This document shows positions 25,742 to 34,731 of a stretch of 64,000 bases of DNA, in pieces. Origin of the DNA: Palleniella intestinalis (GTDB taxonomy: Bacteria; Bacteroidota; Bacteroidia; Bacteroidales; Bacteroidaceae); the NCBI RefSeq assembly GCF_013166595.1, contig NZ_JABKKG010000011.1, forward strand, positions 1-64,000, given 5' to 3'. The first letter of the stretch is position 1, and the number at the start of each line of letters is the position of its first letter. The notes below the pieces were generated by a model. The model had not been told where the DNA came from. It saw only the letters and a list, made by a program, of their open reading frames with translations, and ran no database searches. The position numbers and the translations under genes are program-made.

Positions 25742-26284
25742 TCAATCAAATTCCAGCCCTTCCTCCTTGTCTTTCTTATAATAATCGGACAGCATTCCTA
25801 TAAACGTGGTTATTTCCTTCACCGCGCGCATGGTGTCCTCTGAGATTTCCTGCTTCCGGAGGCGCAGCATCATCACGCCATACAAGGCATCAAGGCATGT
25901 CTCTATCTCATTCTTGTCCTTGTCGCCCTTATTGCGGAGCTCCACAATGAAAGGCAGCACCTTATAGTATTCCGTACTGTAGAAAGGGAACTTCGGGGAG
26001 TCGAGCAGTTGGTGGTGCAGTTCCACGAGGGTCTGCAGCGTCACATTGTTTATCTGCAGATGCCCACACTCGCGGCACCCCTCCTCAGTCATCATGCGGA
26101 TAAGGTTGGAATACCAGTCCTCAAGATCCTCGCGGTCCTCGTCCGAGCAGTCAAACCGGCTTATATAGTCACGGCGCAATGCCGGCATATAGCAGTCGAA
26201 TGCACGTATGATGTCCTCCACCTGCCACATGTACAGCAGGTACTCCGCAATATTTTCTTGTCTTAGTTTCTGTGAGATGAACAT
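25742..26284 (-). CDS. DUF4924 family protein
   Basis: A 180-residue, mostly helical acidic protein with no signal peptide. It matches the DUF4924 family of Bacteroidetes by its start (FISQKLRQENIAEYLLYMWQVEDIIRA) and by general length. The function is unknown. Gaps of 43 and 55 bases to the neighbours suggest one transcript with the LysE transporter and rfbD. Confidence 0.8.
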   Translation of the reverse strand: MFISQKLRQENIAEYLLYMWQVEDIIRAFDCYMPALRRDYISRFDCSDEDREDLEDWYSNLIRMMTEEGCRECGHLQINNVTLQTLVELHHQLLDSPKFPFYSTEYYKVLPFIVELRNKGDKDKNEIETCLDALYGVMMLRLRKQEISEDTMRAVKEITTFIGMLSDYYKKDKEEGLEFD

Positions 26285-26327
26285 ATTCTGCTTGCAAAAT
26301 TGTTATAGGGCATGGCATCCGCCCTGA

Positions 26328-27002
26328 TTACCAATAAGAGAAAGTGTAAAGGTTGAACACTGTGCCGAGGAGCATCACCAGCGAGAAGATTATCACCACC
26401 GAACCGATAATACGGTTAATCAGCTGTATGCTGTTATCGGAGAATTTCTCCCTGACCATGTCAATGAGCCACGTAAGCCCATACCACCACAGTAAGGCAC
26501 CGACAAACACGCACATGTAGCCAAACGTCATCTCCACCGGACGGTTGGGGACAACGAAGGCAAACTGGGCGAAGCATGCCATGAACAGCAAGATTATCAA
26601 CGGGTTGGAGAACGTGACAAGAAAGCCCGTTATGCCATTCTGCACAAGTGTCCCCTTTTGCTTTCCGCTGCGATGAATCTTTTTCGTAGGGTCGGCACGG
26701 AAGCACCACACTCCAAAAGCAAGCAGCATGAGACTGCCAAGCAGCTGAAGCCAGAACTTGTTCTGGGGACTTGTGATCAAATCCATTACAAAACTCATTC
26801 CGAGACCCGTTATCAATGCATAAATCAAATCACTTACCGCAGCACCAAGCCCTGTCACCATGCCGTACCAACGTCCTTTATTCATCGTACGCTGGATAGT
26901 AAGCACACCGACCGGACCCATCGGCGCGGACGCGATTATCCCTATCAGTATACCTTTCAGAGCAAGCTCCATAAGGTCTATATGTATTCCAAACGGCATC
27001 AT
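26328..27002 (-). CDS. LysE-family exporter
   Basis: A 224-residue inner membrane protein with about six helices. The N-terminal IIASAPMGPVGVLTIQRTMNKG motif marks the LysE/RhtB family of amino-acid and small-molecule exporters. The substrate cannot be predicted. It is the first gene of the minus-strand set LysE, DUF4924, rfbD and prfC, and diverges from the ROK kinase gene. Confidence 0.85.
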   Translation of the reverse strand: MMPFGIHIDLMELALKGILIGIIASAPMGPVGVLTIQRTMNKGRWYGMVTGLGAAVSDLIYALITGLGMSFVMDLITSPQNKFWLQLLGSLMLLAFGVWCFRADPTKKIHRSGKQKGTLVQNGITGFLVTFSNPLIILLFMACFAQFAFVVPNRPVEMTFGYMCVFVGALLWWYGLTWLIDMVREKFSDNSIQLINRIIGSVVIIFSLVMLLGTVFNLYTFSYW

Positions 27003-27069
27003 TTATTCAAAAACATTGATGCAAAATTGCAAAAAAATACTGAGATAAGCAAATTTAGCGGCAGAAATC

Positions 27070-27100
27070 TTTGATTTATTAGATTTAATTATTAACTTTG
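27070..27100 (+). promoter_or_regulatory. Promoter of the ROK kinase operon
   Basis: TTTG (27070-27073), 19 bases, TAACTTTG (27093-27100): a textbook Bacteroidetes promoter, with a leader of about 70 bases before the ROK gene. Confidence 0.8.
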
Positions 27101-27177
27101 CTCAGAGATTGCAAGTGTACCGTAAGGAAATGCTGCAATATTTTTTGCATGGAAATACATAAAAAACATAATACATC

Positions 27178-28152
27178 ATGGTTACAGATACAGAACGCCC
27201 TTACGTCATAGGGCTTGACCTTGGAGGCACAAACGCCGTGTTCGGCATTGTCGACAGAGACGCGAACATTGTCACACAGACATCGGTGAAGACACAAGAC
27301 TACAGCACAGCAGAAAGTTTTGTCGACGCATGCGTCAAAGCATTGCAGCCCCTGATAGAGCAAGTTGGAGGCATAGAGCGCATATACGGCATGGGAGCCG
27401 GCGCGCCAAACGCCAACTACCACACCGGCTGCATAGAGAAAGCTCCTAACCTCGTCTGGGCAAAGGAGAAGAAAGTCCCACTTGCCGGCATGTTCAGCGA
27501 GCGTCTCGGCATAAAGGTGAACATCACAAACGATGCTAACGCTGCCGCTCTCGGTGAGATGGAGTACGGTTGCGCGAAAGGCATGAAGGATTTCATCGTC
27601 ATCACTCTCGGAACAGGCGTCGGCAGCGGAATAGTTGCCAACGGACAGCTTGTCTGCGGACATGACGGCCTTGCCGGCGAACTGGGCCACGTCATCATGG
27701 TCCGCGAGAACGGAAGACCATGCGGATGCGGCAGGAAAGGCTGCCTCGAGGCATACTGCTCGGCGACCGGAGTGGCACGCACGGCAAGGGAGATGCTTGA
27801 GAAAGACAGCCGCCCTTCACTCCTCCGCGACCTGAAGCCTGAGGAGATTGACAGCTACCAAGTGTTCAAAGCGGCTGAAGCGGGTGACGAAATCGCAAAA
27901 GAGATATTCGAGTTCACAGGAAAGATGCTGGGCGAAGCGTGTGCCGACTTTGCCGCGTTCTCCTCCCCTGAAGCATTCATCTTCTTCGGAGGGCTCTGCA
28001 AGTCAGGCGACATGCTTATGAATCCTATCAAGAAGGCGTATGATGAGAACACCATGCCTATCTACAAGAGCAAGGCGAAATTCCTCTTCTCCACCCTCGA
28101 CGGCGCAGGAGCGGCAGTGCTCGGAGCGGCGGCACTCGGCTGGACTGTGTGA
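27178..28152 (+). CDS. ROK-family glucokinase
   Basis: A 324-residue cytoplasmic sugar kinase that phosphorylates glucose or a related sugar with ATP. It shows the phosphate-binding IGLDLGGTNAVFG at the start, TNDANAAALGE with the catalytic Asp, LGTGVGSGIV, and the ROK zinc motif GRPCGCGRKGCLEAYCS. Length is normal. It is followed after 33 bases by the Sua5 gene, probably in one transcript. ROK kinases for N-acetylmannosamine or fructose look similar. Confidence 0.88.
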   Translation: MVTDTERPYVIGLDLGGTNAVFGIVDRDANIVTQTSVKTQDYSTAESFVDACVKALQPLIEQVGGIERIYGMGAGAPNANYHTGCIEKAPNLVWAKEKKVPLAGMFSERLGIKVNITNDANAAALGEMEYGCAKGMKDFIVITLGTGVGSGIVANGQLVCGHDGLAGELGHVIMVRENGRPCGCGRKGCLEAYCSATGVARTAREMLEKDSRPSLLRDLKPEEIDSYQVFKAAEAGDEIAKEIFEFTGKMLGEACADFAAFSSPEAFIFFGGLCKSGDMLMNPIKKAYDENTMPIYKSKAKFLFSTLDGAGAAVLGAAALGWTV

Positions 28153-28185
28153 GAACTATATAAAGAAAACTACGATATAACACAA

Positions 28186-28755
28186 ATGAAAATCGAAGAT
28201 GACATAAAGAATGCCGTTGAAGTGTTGCGCAAAGGCGGCGTGATACTCTACCCTACGGACACCGTCTGGGGCATAGGATGCGACGCCACCAACGCCGAGG
28301 CAGTGAAGCGCGTCTACGAAATAAAGCGCAGGGACGACTCCAAGGCAATGATATGCCTTGTCGACTCTCCCAACCGCATACAGAGATATGTACGCAACGT
28401 GCCGGAAGTGGCATGGGACATATTTGACCTTGCGACAAAACCGACGACAATAATCCTCGACGGTGCGGCAGGGCTTGCCCCCAACCTCATCGCTGAGGAC
28501 GGCAGCATAGCACTCCGCGTGACACAAGAGGACTTCTCGAAACAGCTCTGCTACCGCTTCCAGAAGGCACTCGTAAGCACAAGCGCGAACATCAGCGGCG
28601 AACCGGCTGCACAGAACTACCGTGACATTTCCGAGGAAATCCTCAATGCCGTGGACTATGTATGCTGGGCACGCCGGCAGGAACACAAGCCACATGCACC
28701 ATCGAGCATCATCAAGCTATCGCCTGCCGGAGAGGTCAAGATTATCCGAGAATAA
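28186..28755 (+). CDS. L-threonylcarbamoyladenylate synthase (Sua5/YciO/YrdC)
   Basis: A 189-residue enzyme that makes threonylcarbamoyl-AMP from threonine, bicarbonate and ATP, the first step of the t6A modification of tRNAs reading ANN codons. The YrdC fold is shown by GGVILYPTDTVWGIGCDA, the KRRDDSKAM stretch and ALVSTSANISGEPA. It has only the YrdC domain, without the Sua5 C-terminal extension. Confidence 0.9.
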   Translation: MKIEDDIKNAVEVLRKGGVILYPTDTVWGIGCDATNAEAVKRVYEIKRRDDSKAMICLVDSPNRIQRYVRNVPEVAWDIFDLATKPTTIILDGAAGLAPNLIAEDGSIALRVTQEDFSKQLCYRFQKALVSTSANISGEPAAQNYRDISEEILNAVDYVCWARRQEHKPHAPSSIIKLSPAGEVKIIRE

Positions 28756-28822
28756 TGTCCACGGCATTATGCCACACACACTTTTGGTAACGTTGGCATC
28801 ACAACCTGCCAATAGCATCATT

Positions 28823-28863
28823 GAAAACGGTGACGGTTCACAAAAGAAACCGCCACCGTTTTC
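28823..28863. terminator. Hairpin after Sua5
   Basis: Arms 28823-28838 and 28848-28863 pair at 15 of 16 positions and are bounded by AAAA and TTTTC. This is a likely terminator for the ROK-Sua5 transcript. Confidence 0.75.
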
Positions 28864-28938
28864 TTATGGTTTAAGCTAAACGTTTTTATGCCTCATGTAG
28901 GCAACAACCTATTACAGCATGCCTGCCCTCCCAACCAA

Positions 28939-29025
28939 TAATCCAAAATTATTGCAATATTTTCGGAATATAATCCAAAATTATTGCTTTTTTTTTGGAT
29001 TAGCCGGTTATTTTGTATAATTTTG
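28939..29025 (+). promoter_or_regulatory. Promoter with repeated operator before the ATPase gene
   Basis: TAATCCAAAATTATTGC occurs twice, identical, at 28939-28955 and 28971-28987 (32 bases apart). TTGGATTA, the reverse complement of its start, overlaps the -33 box at 28995-29002. The promoter itself is TTTG (28994-28997), 20 bases, TAATTTTG (29018-29025). This layout suggests binding of a repressor, perhaps autoregulation. Confidence 0.6.
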
Positions 29026-29047
29026 CAACCATAAACATAATACAATC

Positions 29048-30184
29048 ATGATAGAGAGAACCCTTTCAAACAAAATAAAAGACAGGCTCTTCCAAGGAAA
29101 AGCAATAATCCTCATAGGAGCACGGCAGGTTGGCAAAAGCACCCTGTTGAAATTTATTGCCAACGAGACAGAGAGAAAAACTCTGTTTCTTGACTGCGAC
29201 GACCCGGAGGCAAGAAGTATGTTGACAAACGCCAATATGACAGACTTGAAGATTCTTATCGGTCAGCATGAACTTGTCGTGATAGACGAGGCACAGCGAG
29301 TGGAGAACATCGGGCTGACACTGAAACTCATCACAGACAACATGCCACATTGCCAATTACTTGTAACAGGCTCCTCTGCGTTGGATTTATCCGACACCAT
29401 CAATGAGCCACTCACCGGCAGGAAATATGAATACAACCTATTCCCATTGTCCACACAAGAAATAATGAATACGGAAGGACTGCTGAAAGTACGGCAGTCG
29501 CTTGAAACCAGACTTATTTACGGCTCTTATCCAGATGTCATCACACATAAGGACAACGCAAAAGAACTATTGATGAATCTGGCGAACAGCTATCTGTATA
29601 AAGACATCCTGAAGAAAGACAACATAAGGAAACCCGAGCTACTGGAGAAACTGCTGGTGGCTCTGGCACTTCAAGTTGGAAGCGAGGTGTCATACAATGA
29701 GATAGCACAAACCATTGGCACCGACAGCAAGACTGTCGAGAAATATATCGGTTTGCTGGAACAATGTTTTGTTGTGTTCCGACTTAACGCTCTGTCACGA
29801 AACGTCAGGACAGAACTAAAGAAAAGCAAGAAAATATTTTTCTATGACAATGGCATACGGAATGCACTTATTCAAAATTTCTCTCCCCTAAACCTACGCA
29901 CAGACAAAGGGGCGTTGTGGGAAAATTTCTTTATCTCCGAGCGCATAAAGCGCAACCATTATAACGGCTGTTACGCAAAGATGTATTTTTGGCGCACATC
30001 AGGCAAACAAGAGATTGACTACATAGAGGAAGAGGACGGACTTTTTCGAGTTTTCGAGATGAAAGCCAATCCTAAAAAAGGGCACACCTCGATGCCTGCG
30101 CTATTCCTGAACAATTACAACGTGGCGGAGCAAGTTGTGGTCACGCCGGACAACTACATCAGCTATCTTGTCAATGTGGAATAG
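29048..30184 (+). CDS. AAA_14/DUF4143 ATPase
   Basis: A 378-residue protein of the large family with an N-terminal AAA-type ATPase (AAA_14) and a C-terminal DUF4143 domain that is nuclease-like in fold. Walker A is LIGARQVGKSTLL (about 20-32), Walker B is LVVIDEAQRV, and sensor-like LLVTGSSALDLS follows. In the C-terminal part, WRTSGKQEIDYIEEEDGLFRVFEMKA carries the D-x(n)-E-x-K pattern of PD-(D/E)XK nucleases. Such proteins are common and scattered in anaerobe genomes; their role is not settled. The promoter has repeated operator-like sites. The gene stands alone. Confidence 0.88.
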   Translation: MIERTLSNKIKDRLFQGKAIILIGARQVGKSTLLKFIANETERKTLFLDCDDPEARSMLTNANMTDLKILIGQHELVVIDEAQRVENIGLTLKLITDNMPHCQLLVTGSSALDLSDTINEPLTGRKYEYNLFPLSTQEIMNTEGLLKVRQSLETRLIYGSYPDVITHKDNAKELLMNLANSYLYKDILKKDNIRKPELLEKLLVALALQVGSEVSYNEIAQTIGTDSKTVEKYIGLLEQCFVVFRLNALSRNVRTELKKSKKIFFYDNGIRNALIQNFSPLNLRTDKGALWENFFISERIKRNHYNGCYAKMYFWRTSGKQEIDYIEEEDGLFRVFEMKANPKKGHTSMPALFLNNYNVAEQVVVTPDNYISYLVNVE

Positions 30185-30253
30185 CCCATAAAGATACCAA
30201 TATTCTCACTCCTCATGCGGATATATGCGGACAATCTGCATTAATCTACATTG

Positions 30254-30609
30254 TAATTTAACGTGAGTTCGACGAAATTGCTGTATCTGATAAAAAGCAA
30301 AATACTATAAAAAGCACCGTAAAACGGTGACTCTTCGTTAACCCCACATGCTGCTTATGGCAGCATGTGGGGTATCTCAGACAAGTGGTCTGCACCGTAA
30401 GACGGTGCCTCACACTGAAAGGGATTGTTATTGGCGTGTTTTTATGCCATGAGGCACCGTCTTACGGTGCAGGCTGACGCACTGATTTTGCCGCCCATGT
30501 CGCTATGCTCCATGGGCGGTTAACGAAGAGCCACCGTTTCACGGTGCTTTGGTAGCGTTTTCTTCATTCTGCCGGATGGTTGCAAATTCGTCGAACTCAC
30601 GCTAATTTA
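30254..30609. mobile_element. MITE-like element with nested palindromes
   Basis: Terminal inverted repeats of 21 bp (30261-30281 and 30582-30602, containing CGTGAGTTCGACGAA) are flanked by TAATTTA on both sides (30254-30260 and 30603-30609), like a 7-bp target duplication. Inside, 30311-30342 pairs with 30519-30550 (30 of 32), and 30391-30412 pairs perfectly with 30450-30471. Two hairpins lie at 30342-30372 and 30491-30519. A short GCACCGT-ACGGTGC palindrome appears four times. There is no ORF. A non-autonomous element is the simplest reading. Confidence 0.6.
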
Positions 30610-30757
30610 CATCAAACGAGGTCAAACCATACCCATGACGGCGAGGTCACCATCATAAGGAAATAACACTTACAACGTCCTATAAGACAAAGACTTATAA
30701 TCATATTGTATTTGATGTGCAAGACATCGTCAATCAATCCGCAAGGAATGGCAATGC

Positions 30758-30845
30758 AAAAGGTTACGGTTGACCATGCAAAAGGTAACACTTCACCATT
30801 CAAAAGGTAACGATTCGCACAATGAATCGCTACCTTTTTCTTTTC
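30758..30845 (+). repeat. 22-bp periodic array C (4 units)
   Basis: Units begin at 30758, 30780, 30802 and 30824, exactly 22 apart. Cores are AAAAGGTTAC, AAAAGGTAAC, AAAAGGTAAC and a diverged CGCTACC. The array lies between same-strand genes, downstream of the MITE-like element and upstream of the ClC gene. Confidence 0.8.
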
Positions 30846-31068
30846 CCGAATTTACCATTTCCGCCCATTACTTGACCAACGGTTCCACACATGCCTATCC
30901 GCTCTTTTCCCAACACAAGGATTGCGCAGCATGTTTTTTATGACACATATCAATCATAAAGCCATACCGGCAATATTTTTCATTGATTTACTTGCATATT
31001 CAAATATTTTTCACGTAATTTGCATATTACTAAATTCATGTCCGCATCCGCCTTGCAGATTAGGGAGG

Positions 31069-32922
31069 ATGCCGCGGCAAAGGTTGCCGGAAGGCACCGC
31101 AATTCATACCATAATATTCGTGGACAATATCGATTTACAGAAAAAAACGTGGCTGGACCGCATTGCCGAATGGCGTGTGGAGCATATTTCAAAGCGGGAA
31201 CTGACACTCCTGCTCGCATTTGTCGTGGGCATGCTCGCCGCCATTGCCGCCTTTGTGCTCCACAGTCTTATACATTTCATCCAGGAACTGCTCAGCGACA
31301 ATTTCCTCAACACCCACTTCAACTGGTACTACCTTGTGTTCCCTGTGCTTGGAATCCTGCTGACAATGCTCTTCGTCAAGTATGTCGTGCGCGACAACAT
31401 CTCCCACGGTATAACAAGAATCCTCTATGCCATCTCCACACGTCAAGGCAGGCTTGCTGCCCATAACATGTGGAGCTCCGTGGCAGCCTCGGCAATAACC
31501 ATCGGTTTCGGCGGCTCTGTCGGAGCCGAAGCGCCTATCGTCCTGACAGGCTCTGCCATAGGCAGCAACCTCGCCCGCATATTCCGCCTTGACAGCAAGA
31601 CGGTGTTCATGCTCATAGGCTGCGGCGCTTCAGCGGCTATAGCTGGAATCTTCAAGGCTCCGATAGCAGGACTGGTGTTCACAATCGAGGTTCTCATGGT
31701 GGACCTCACCATGGCGTCACTCCTGCCTATGCTCATCTCGTGCGTGACGGCGACATGCTTCACCTATGTCCTTTCAGGCGATGCGTCACTGTTCCAGTTC
31801 CCACAGAGCGAGGCATGGCCGGTGAACCGTGTGCCGGCAAATGCCATGTTGGGCGTGGCATGCGGACTCATATCACTGTATTTCATACGCCTTATGACAT
31901 TCTGCGAGGGCATCTACGGCAGAATGGCACGTCATCCGTACCTGAAATGGCTTGTCGGCGGCGTTGTCCTCAGCACACTGATATTCCTCTTCCCGTCACT
32001 CTATGGCGAGGGGTATGCGAGCATCAACGTGCTGCTCAGTGGCAAGACAGAGGCGGAATGGAGCCAAGTGATGTCCCACTCGCCGTTTGCCGGGCATTAT
32101 GAACTGCTTATCGTCTACATCGCATTGGTAGTGATGACGAAAGCCATTGCCACCGCATCGACAAACGGCGGTGGCGGCTGCGGCGGAACGTTTGCGCCTT
32201 CACTGTTCATCGGAGCGTTCGGAGGATTCCTCTTTGCACGCATCTGGAACTATTACGGCATAGGGGTCTATGCGCCGGAGAACAATTTCGCGCTGCTCGG
32301 AATGGCGGGAGTGATGTCGGGAGTAATGCACGCGCCGCTTACGGGAGTGTTCCTCATCGCCGAACTTACCGGCGGTTACCACATGTTCATCCCACTGCTC
32401 ATTGTCAGCACCATATCCTATCTGACAATCTACATCTTCGAACCGCACAGCATTTACGGCATGCGCCTTGCCAAAGAGGGCAAGCTAATCACACACCATA
32501 CTGACCATGCCGTGCTCACACTGATGTCCCTGGACACCGTAATCGAGCGTGACTGTTCGGCTGTCGACCCTGACATGCCGCTGTCAAAGCTGATTCACAA
32601 AATCAGCCGCTCACGTGTCAGTGTGCTGCCTGTCGTGGATGCCGGCAATCATCTGTTAGGAGAAATCGACATGCTGAAGCTCCGCCACATCATTTTCCGC
32701 ACGGAACTGTACCACAGGTTCCAGGTGCGGCAGCTGATGTCTGACCCTCCGGCAACGCTGAACGTCAACGACCCGATGGAGAAGACAATGAAGGCTTTTG
32801 ACAAGACCAATGCCCAGCAGCTGCCTGTCGTGGACATCGACAATGTGCTTATAGGCTATGTCTCACGCTCACATGTCTACTCTCTCTACAGGAAAATGGT
32901 GGCTGATATGAGTACAGAGTAA
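31069..32922 (+). CDS. ClC-family chloride channel/transporter with CBS domains
   Basis: A membrane protein of about 617 residues. The ClC core (about 60-420) shows GGSVGAEAPIVLTGSAIGS, the GSxGxExP selectivity motif, and later GGCGGTFAPSLFIGAFGG. Two CBS domains follow (about 480-610), which bind adenine nucleotides and tune gating. It moves chloride, as a channel or in exchange for protons. The frame is open from 30922, but its first 49 codons do not look like protein of this family. I place the start at ATG 31069; GTG at 31120 (VDNIDLQKKTW) is an equally good choice. The fmt gene follows after 20 bases. Confidence 0.88.
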   Translation: MPRQRLPEGTAIHTIIFVDNIDLQKKTWLDRIAEWRVEHISKRELTLLLAFVVGMLAAIAAFVLHSLIHFIQELLSDNFLNTHFNWYYLVFPVLGILLTMLFVKYVVRDNISHGITRILYAISTRQGRLAAHNMWSSVAASAITIGFGGSVGAEAPIVLTGSAIGSNLARIFRLDSKTVFMLIGCGASAAIAGIFKAPIAGLVFTIEVLMVDLTMASLLPMLISCVTATCFTYVLSGDASLFQFPQSEAWPVNRVPANAMLGVACGLISLYFIRLMTFCEGIYGRMARHPYLKWLVGGVVLSTLIFLFPSLYGEGYASINVLLSGKTEAEWSQVMSHSPFAGHYELLIVYIALVVMTKAIATASTNGGGGCGGTFAPSLFIGAFGGFLFARIWNYYGIGVYAPENNFALLGMAGVMSGVMHAPLTGVFLIAELTGGYHMFIPLLIVSTISYLTIYIFEPHSIYGMRLAKEGKLITHHTDHAVLTLMSLDTVIERDCSAVDPDMPLSKLIHKISRSRVSVLPVVDAGNHLLGEIDMLKLRHIIFRTELYHRFQVRQLMSDPPATLNVNDPMEKTMKAFDKTNAQQLPVVDIDNVLIGYVSRSHVYSLYRKMVADMSTE

Positions 32923-32942
32923 AGAAACAAGAAACAAAACTT

Positions 32943-33911
32943 ATGAAAAAAGAAGATTTACGCATAATATTCATGGGCACACCGGAGTTTGCGGTGGGCA
33001 CACTCGAAGCACTTATAAAAGGTGGATACAATGTTGTGGCAGTCGTAACCCAACCCGACAAACCGGTGGGACGCCATCAGGACACACTGCAACCGTCACA
33101 GGTAAAGGTGTTTGCCATGGAGCACGGCATCCCCGTCCTCCAGCCTGTGAAGATGAAAGACCCGGAGTTTGTGGAGGAGTTGCGCTCATATAACGCCGAC
33201 ATTCAGGTGGTTGTGGCATTCAGGATGCTGCCCGAGGTAGTGTGGGGCATGCCACGTTTCGGCACGTTCAATGTCCATGCCGCCCTCCTTCCGCAATACC
33301 GCGGAGCTGCGCCTATCAACTGGGCGGTAATCAATGGTGAGGTGGAGACAGGTGTCACCACATTCTTCCTTGACCACGACATAGACACCGGCAGGGTGAT
33401 TGAGCAGCGCAAGTTCCCTATCCCTGATGATGCCGATGTGGAATATGTGTATGACGGTCTGATGAATCTTGGCGCGGAGATAGCCCTTTCCACACTTGAC
33501 AAGGTCATCGAGGGTGACGGAAAGGTGGAGTCCATGCCACAGGACGACTCAGCAGCAACCAAACATGCACCGAAGATTTTCAAGGAAACGTGCGAGATAG
33601 CCTGGGCACAGAACGCAAAGAATGTCTATGATTTCGTACGCGGTCTGTCACCTTACCCTGGTTCATGGACCACACTTGTCCCAAAAGAAGGCAAGCCGCT
33701 GACAATGAAAGTGTTCAAGACAGCAAAGACAAACATTGCTGCCGTAGGCATAAATCCCGGTGAGATAATGGCCAAGGAAGGGCATTTGTTCGTTGCATGT
33801 GCCGACAACATGCTTGAGATTCTTGAGCTTCAGATTTCAGGAAAGAAGCGCATGCTTGTGCGTGACTTCCTCAACGGATTCAAGAACATCGATAACTACA
33901 CATGCCGATAA
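32943..33911 (+). CDS. fmt: Methionyl-tRNA formyltransferase
   Basis: A 322-residue enzyme that formylates initiator Met-tRNA with 10-formyl-tetrahydrofolate. It shows IIFMGTPEFAVGTLEAL, VTQPDKPVGR and the folate/catalytic region FNVHAALLPQYRGAAPINWAVINGE. The C-terminal tRNA-binding domain is present. Its stop overlaps the truA start by one base (TAATG). Confidence 0.95.
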   Translation: MKKEDLRIIFMGTPEFAVGTLEALIKGGYNVVAVVTQPDKPVGRHQDTLQPSQVKVFAMEHGIPVLQPVKMKDPEFVEELRSYNADIQVVVAFRMLPEVVWGMPRFGTFNVHAALLPQYRGAAPINWAVINGEVETGVTTFFLDHDIDTGRVIEQRKFPIPDDADVEYVYDGLMNLGAEIALSTLDKVIEGDGKVESMPQDDSAATKHAPKIFKETCEIAWAQNAKNVYDFVRGLSPYPGSWTTLVPKEGKPLTMKVFKTAKTNIAAVGINPGEIMAKEGHLFVACADNMLEILELQISGKKRMLVRDFLNGFKNIDNYTCR

Positions 33912-34648
33912 TGCGTTATTTCATCTTTCTTTCATACGATGGCACAGACTATCACGGATGGCAGATTCAGCCGAACGCCGTCTCCGTGCAGGGTGAGATA
34001 GAGCGCTGTCTCTCCACCATACTGCGAAAACCTACCCCGATAGTAGGTGCAGGACGCACAGACACCGGTGTCCACGCACGCATGATGGCAGCACATTTCG
34101 AGACCGAGACTGCCATCGACCACGAGCAGGTGGGCTTCCGGCTTAACAGAATGGTGCCGCAGGACATCGCCATCCACAGAATTGTGCCGGTGGCTGATGG
34201 CATGCACGCGCGTTTCAGTGCCACATCGCGCACATATCATTATTATATACATACGCATAAGTCACCGTTCCTCCGCAAATACTCTCTTGAGACGCACTAC
34301 AATCTTGACTTCGAGGCAATGAACAAGGCAGGCGAATACTTGCTGACAGTGAAGGATTTCGCAACGTTCTGCAAGGCCGGCTCTGATGTGAAGACAACGT
34401 TCTGCGATGTCCGCACAGCCAAATGGGTGGAGACTTCACCCGGAGAATGGTACTTTGAGATTACCGCCGACCGCTTCCTCCGCAACATGGTGCGTGCTGT
34501 TGTAGGCACTCTCGTCGATGTGGGAAGAGGAAAACTCTCGCTTGAGGACTTCAAGAAGGCTGTCGATGCTCACCACCGAAGCGAAGCACGCGAGTCAATG
34601 CCGGCACACGCCCTGTTCCTTGAGAACGTGACTTACCCTGACATGTAG
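33911..34648 (+). CDS. truA: tRNA pseudouridine(38-40) synthase
   Basis: A 245-residue enzyme that makes pseudouridine at positions 38-40 of the tRNA anticodon arm. The catalytic Asp is in GAGRTDTGVHA, and the RTYHYYIH and DRFLRNMVRAVVG stretches are typical. I use ATG 33911, which overlaps the fmt stop as TAATG; ATG 33902 is nine bases earlier. It is co-transcribed with fmt. Confidence 0.93.
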   Translation: MRYFIFLSYDGTDYHGWQIQPNAVSVQGEIERCLSTILRKPTPIVGAGRTDTGVHARMMAAHFETETAIDHEQVGFRLNRMVPQDIAIHRIVPVADGMHARFSATSRTYHYYIHTHKSPFLRKYSLETHYNLDFEAMNKAGEYLLTVKDFATFCKAGSDVKTTFCDVRTAKWVETSPGEWYFEITADRFLRNMVRAVVGTLVDVGRGKLSLEDFKKAVDAHHRSEARESMPAHALFLENVTYPDM

Positions 34649-34731
34649 CAAGAAATTACATAAAAGAAAATAACAATTTGCAACATAGGCAGGGCAAACT
34701 ATTGTCTTGCCCACTCTTTAAAATCAAAGTT

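Noticed and set aside
30922..31068. N-terminal extension of the ClC protein
   Set aside because: The first 49 codons do not resemble ClC proteins and include an A/T-rich stretch that looks like a leader.
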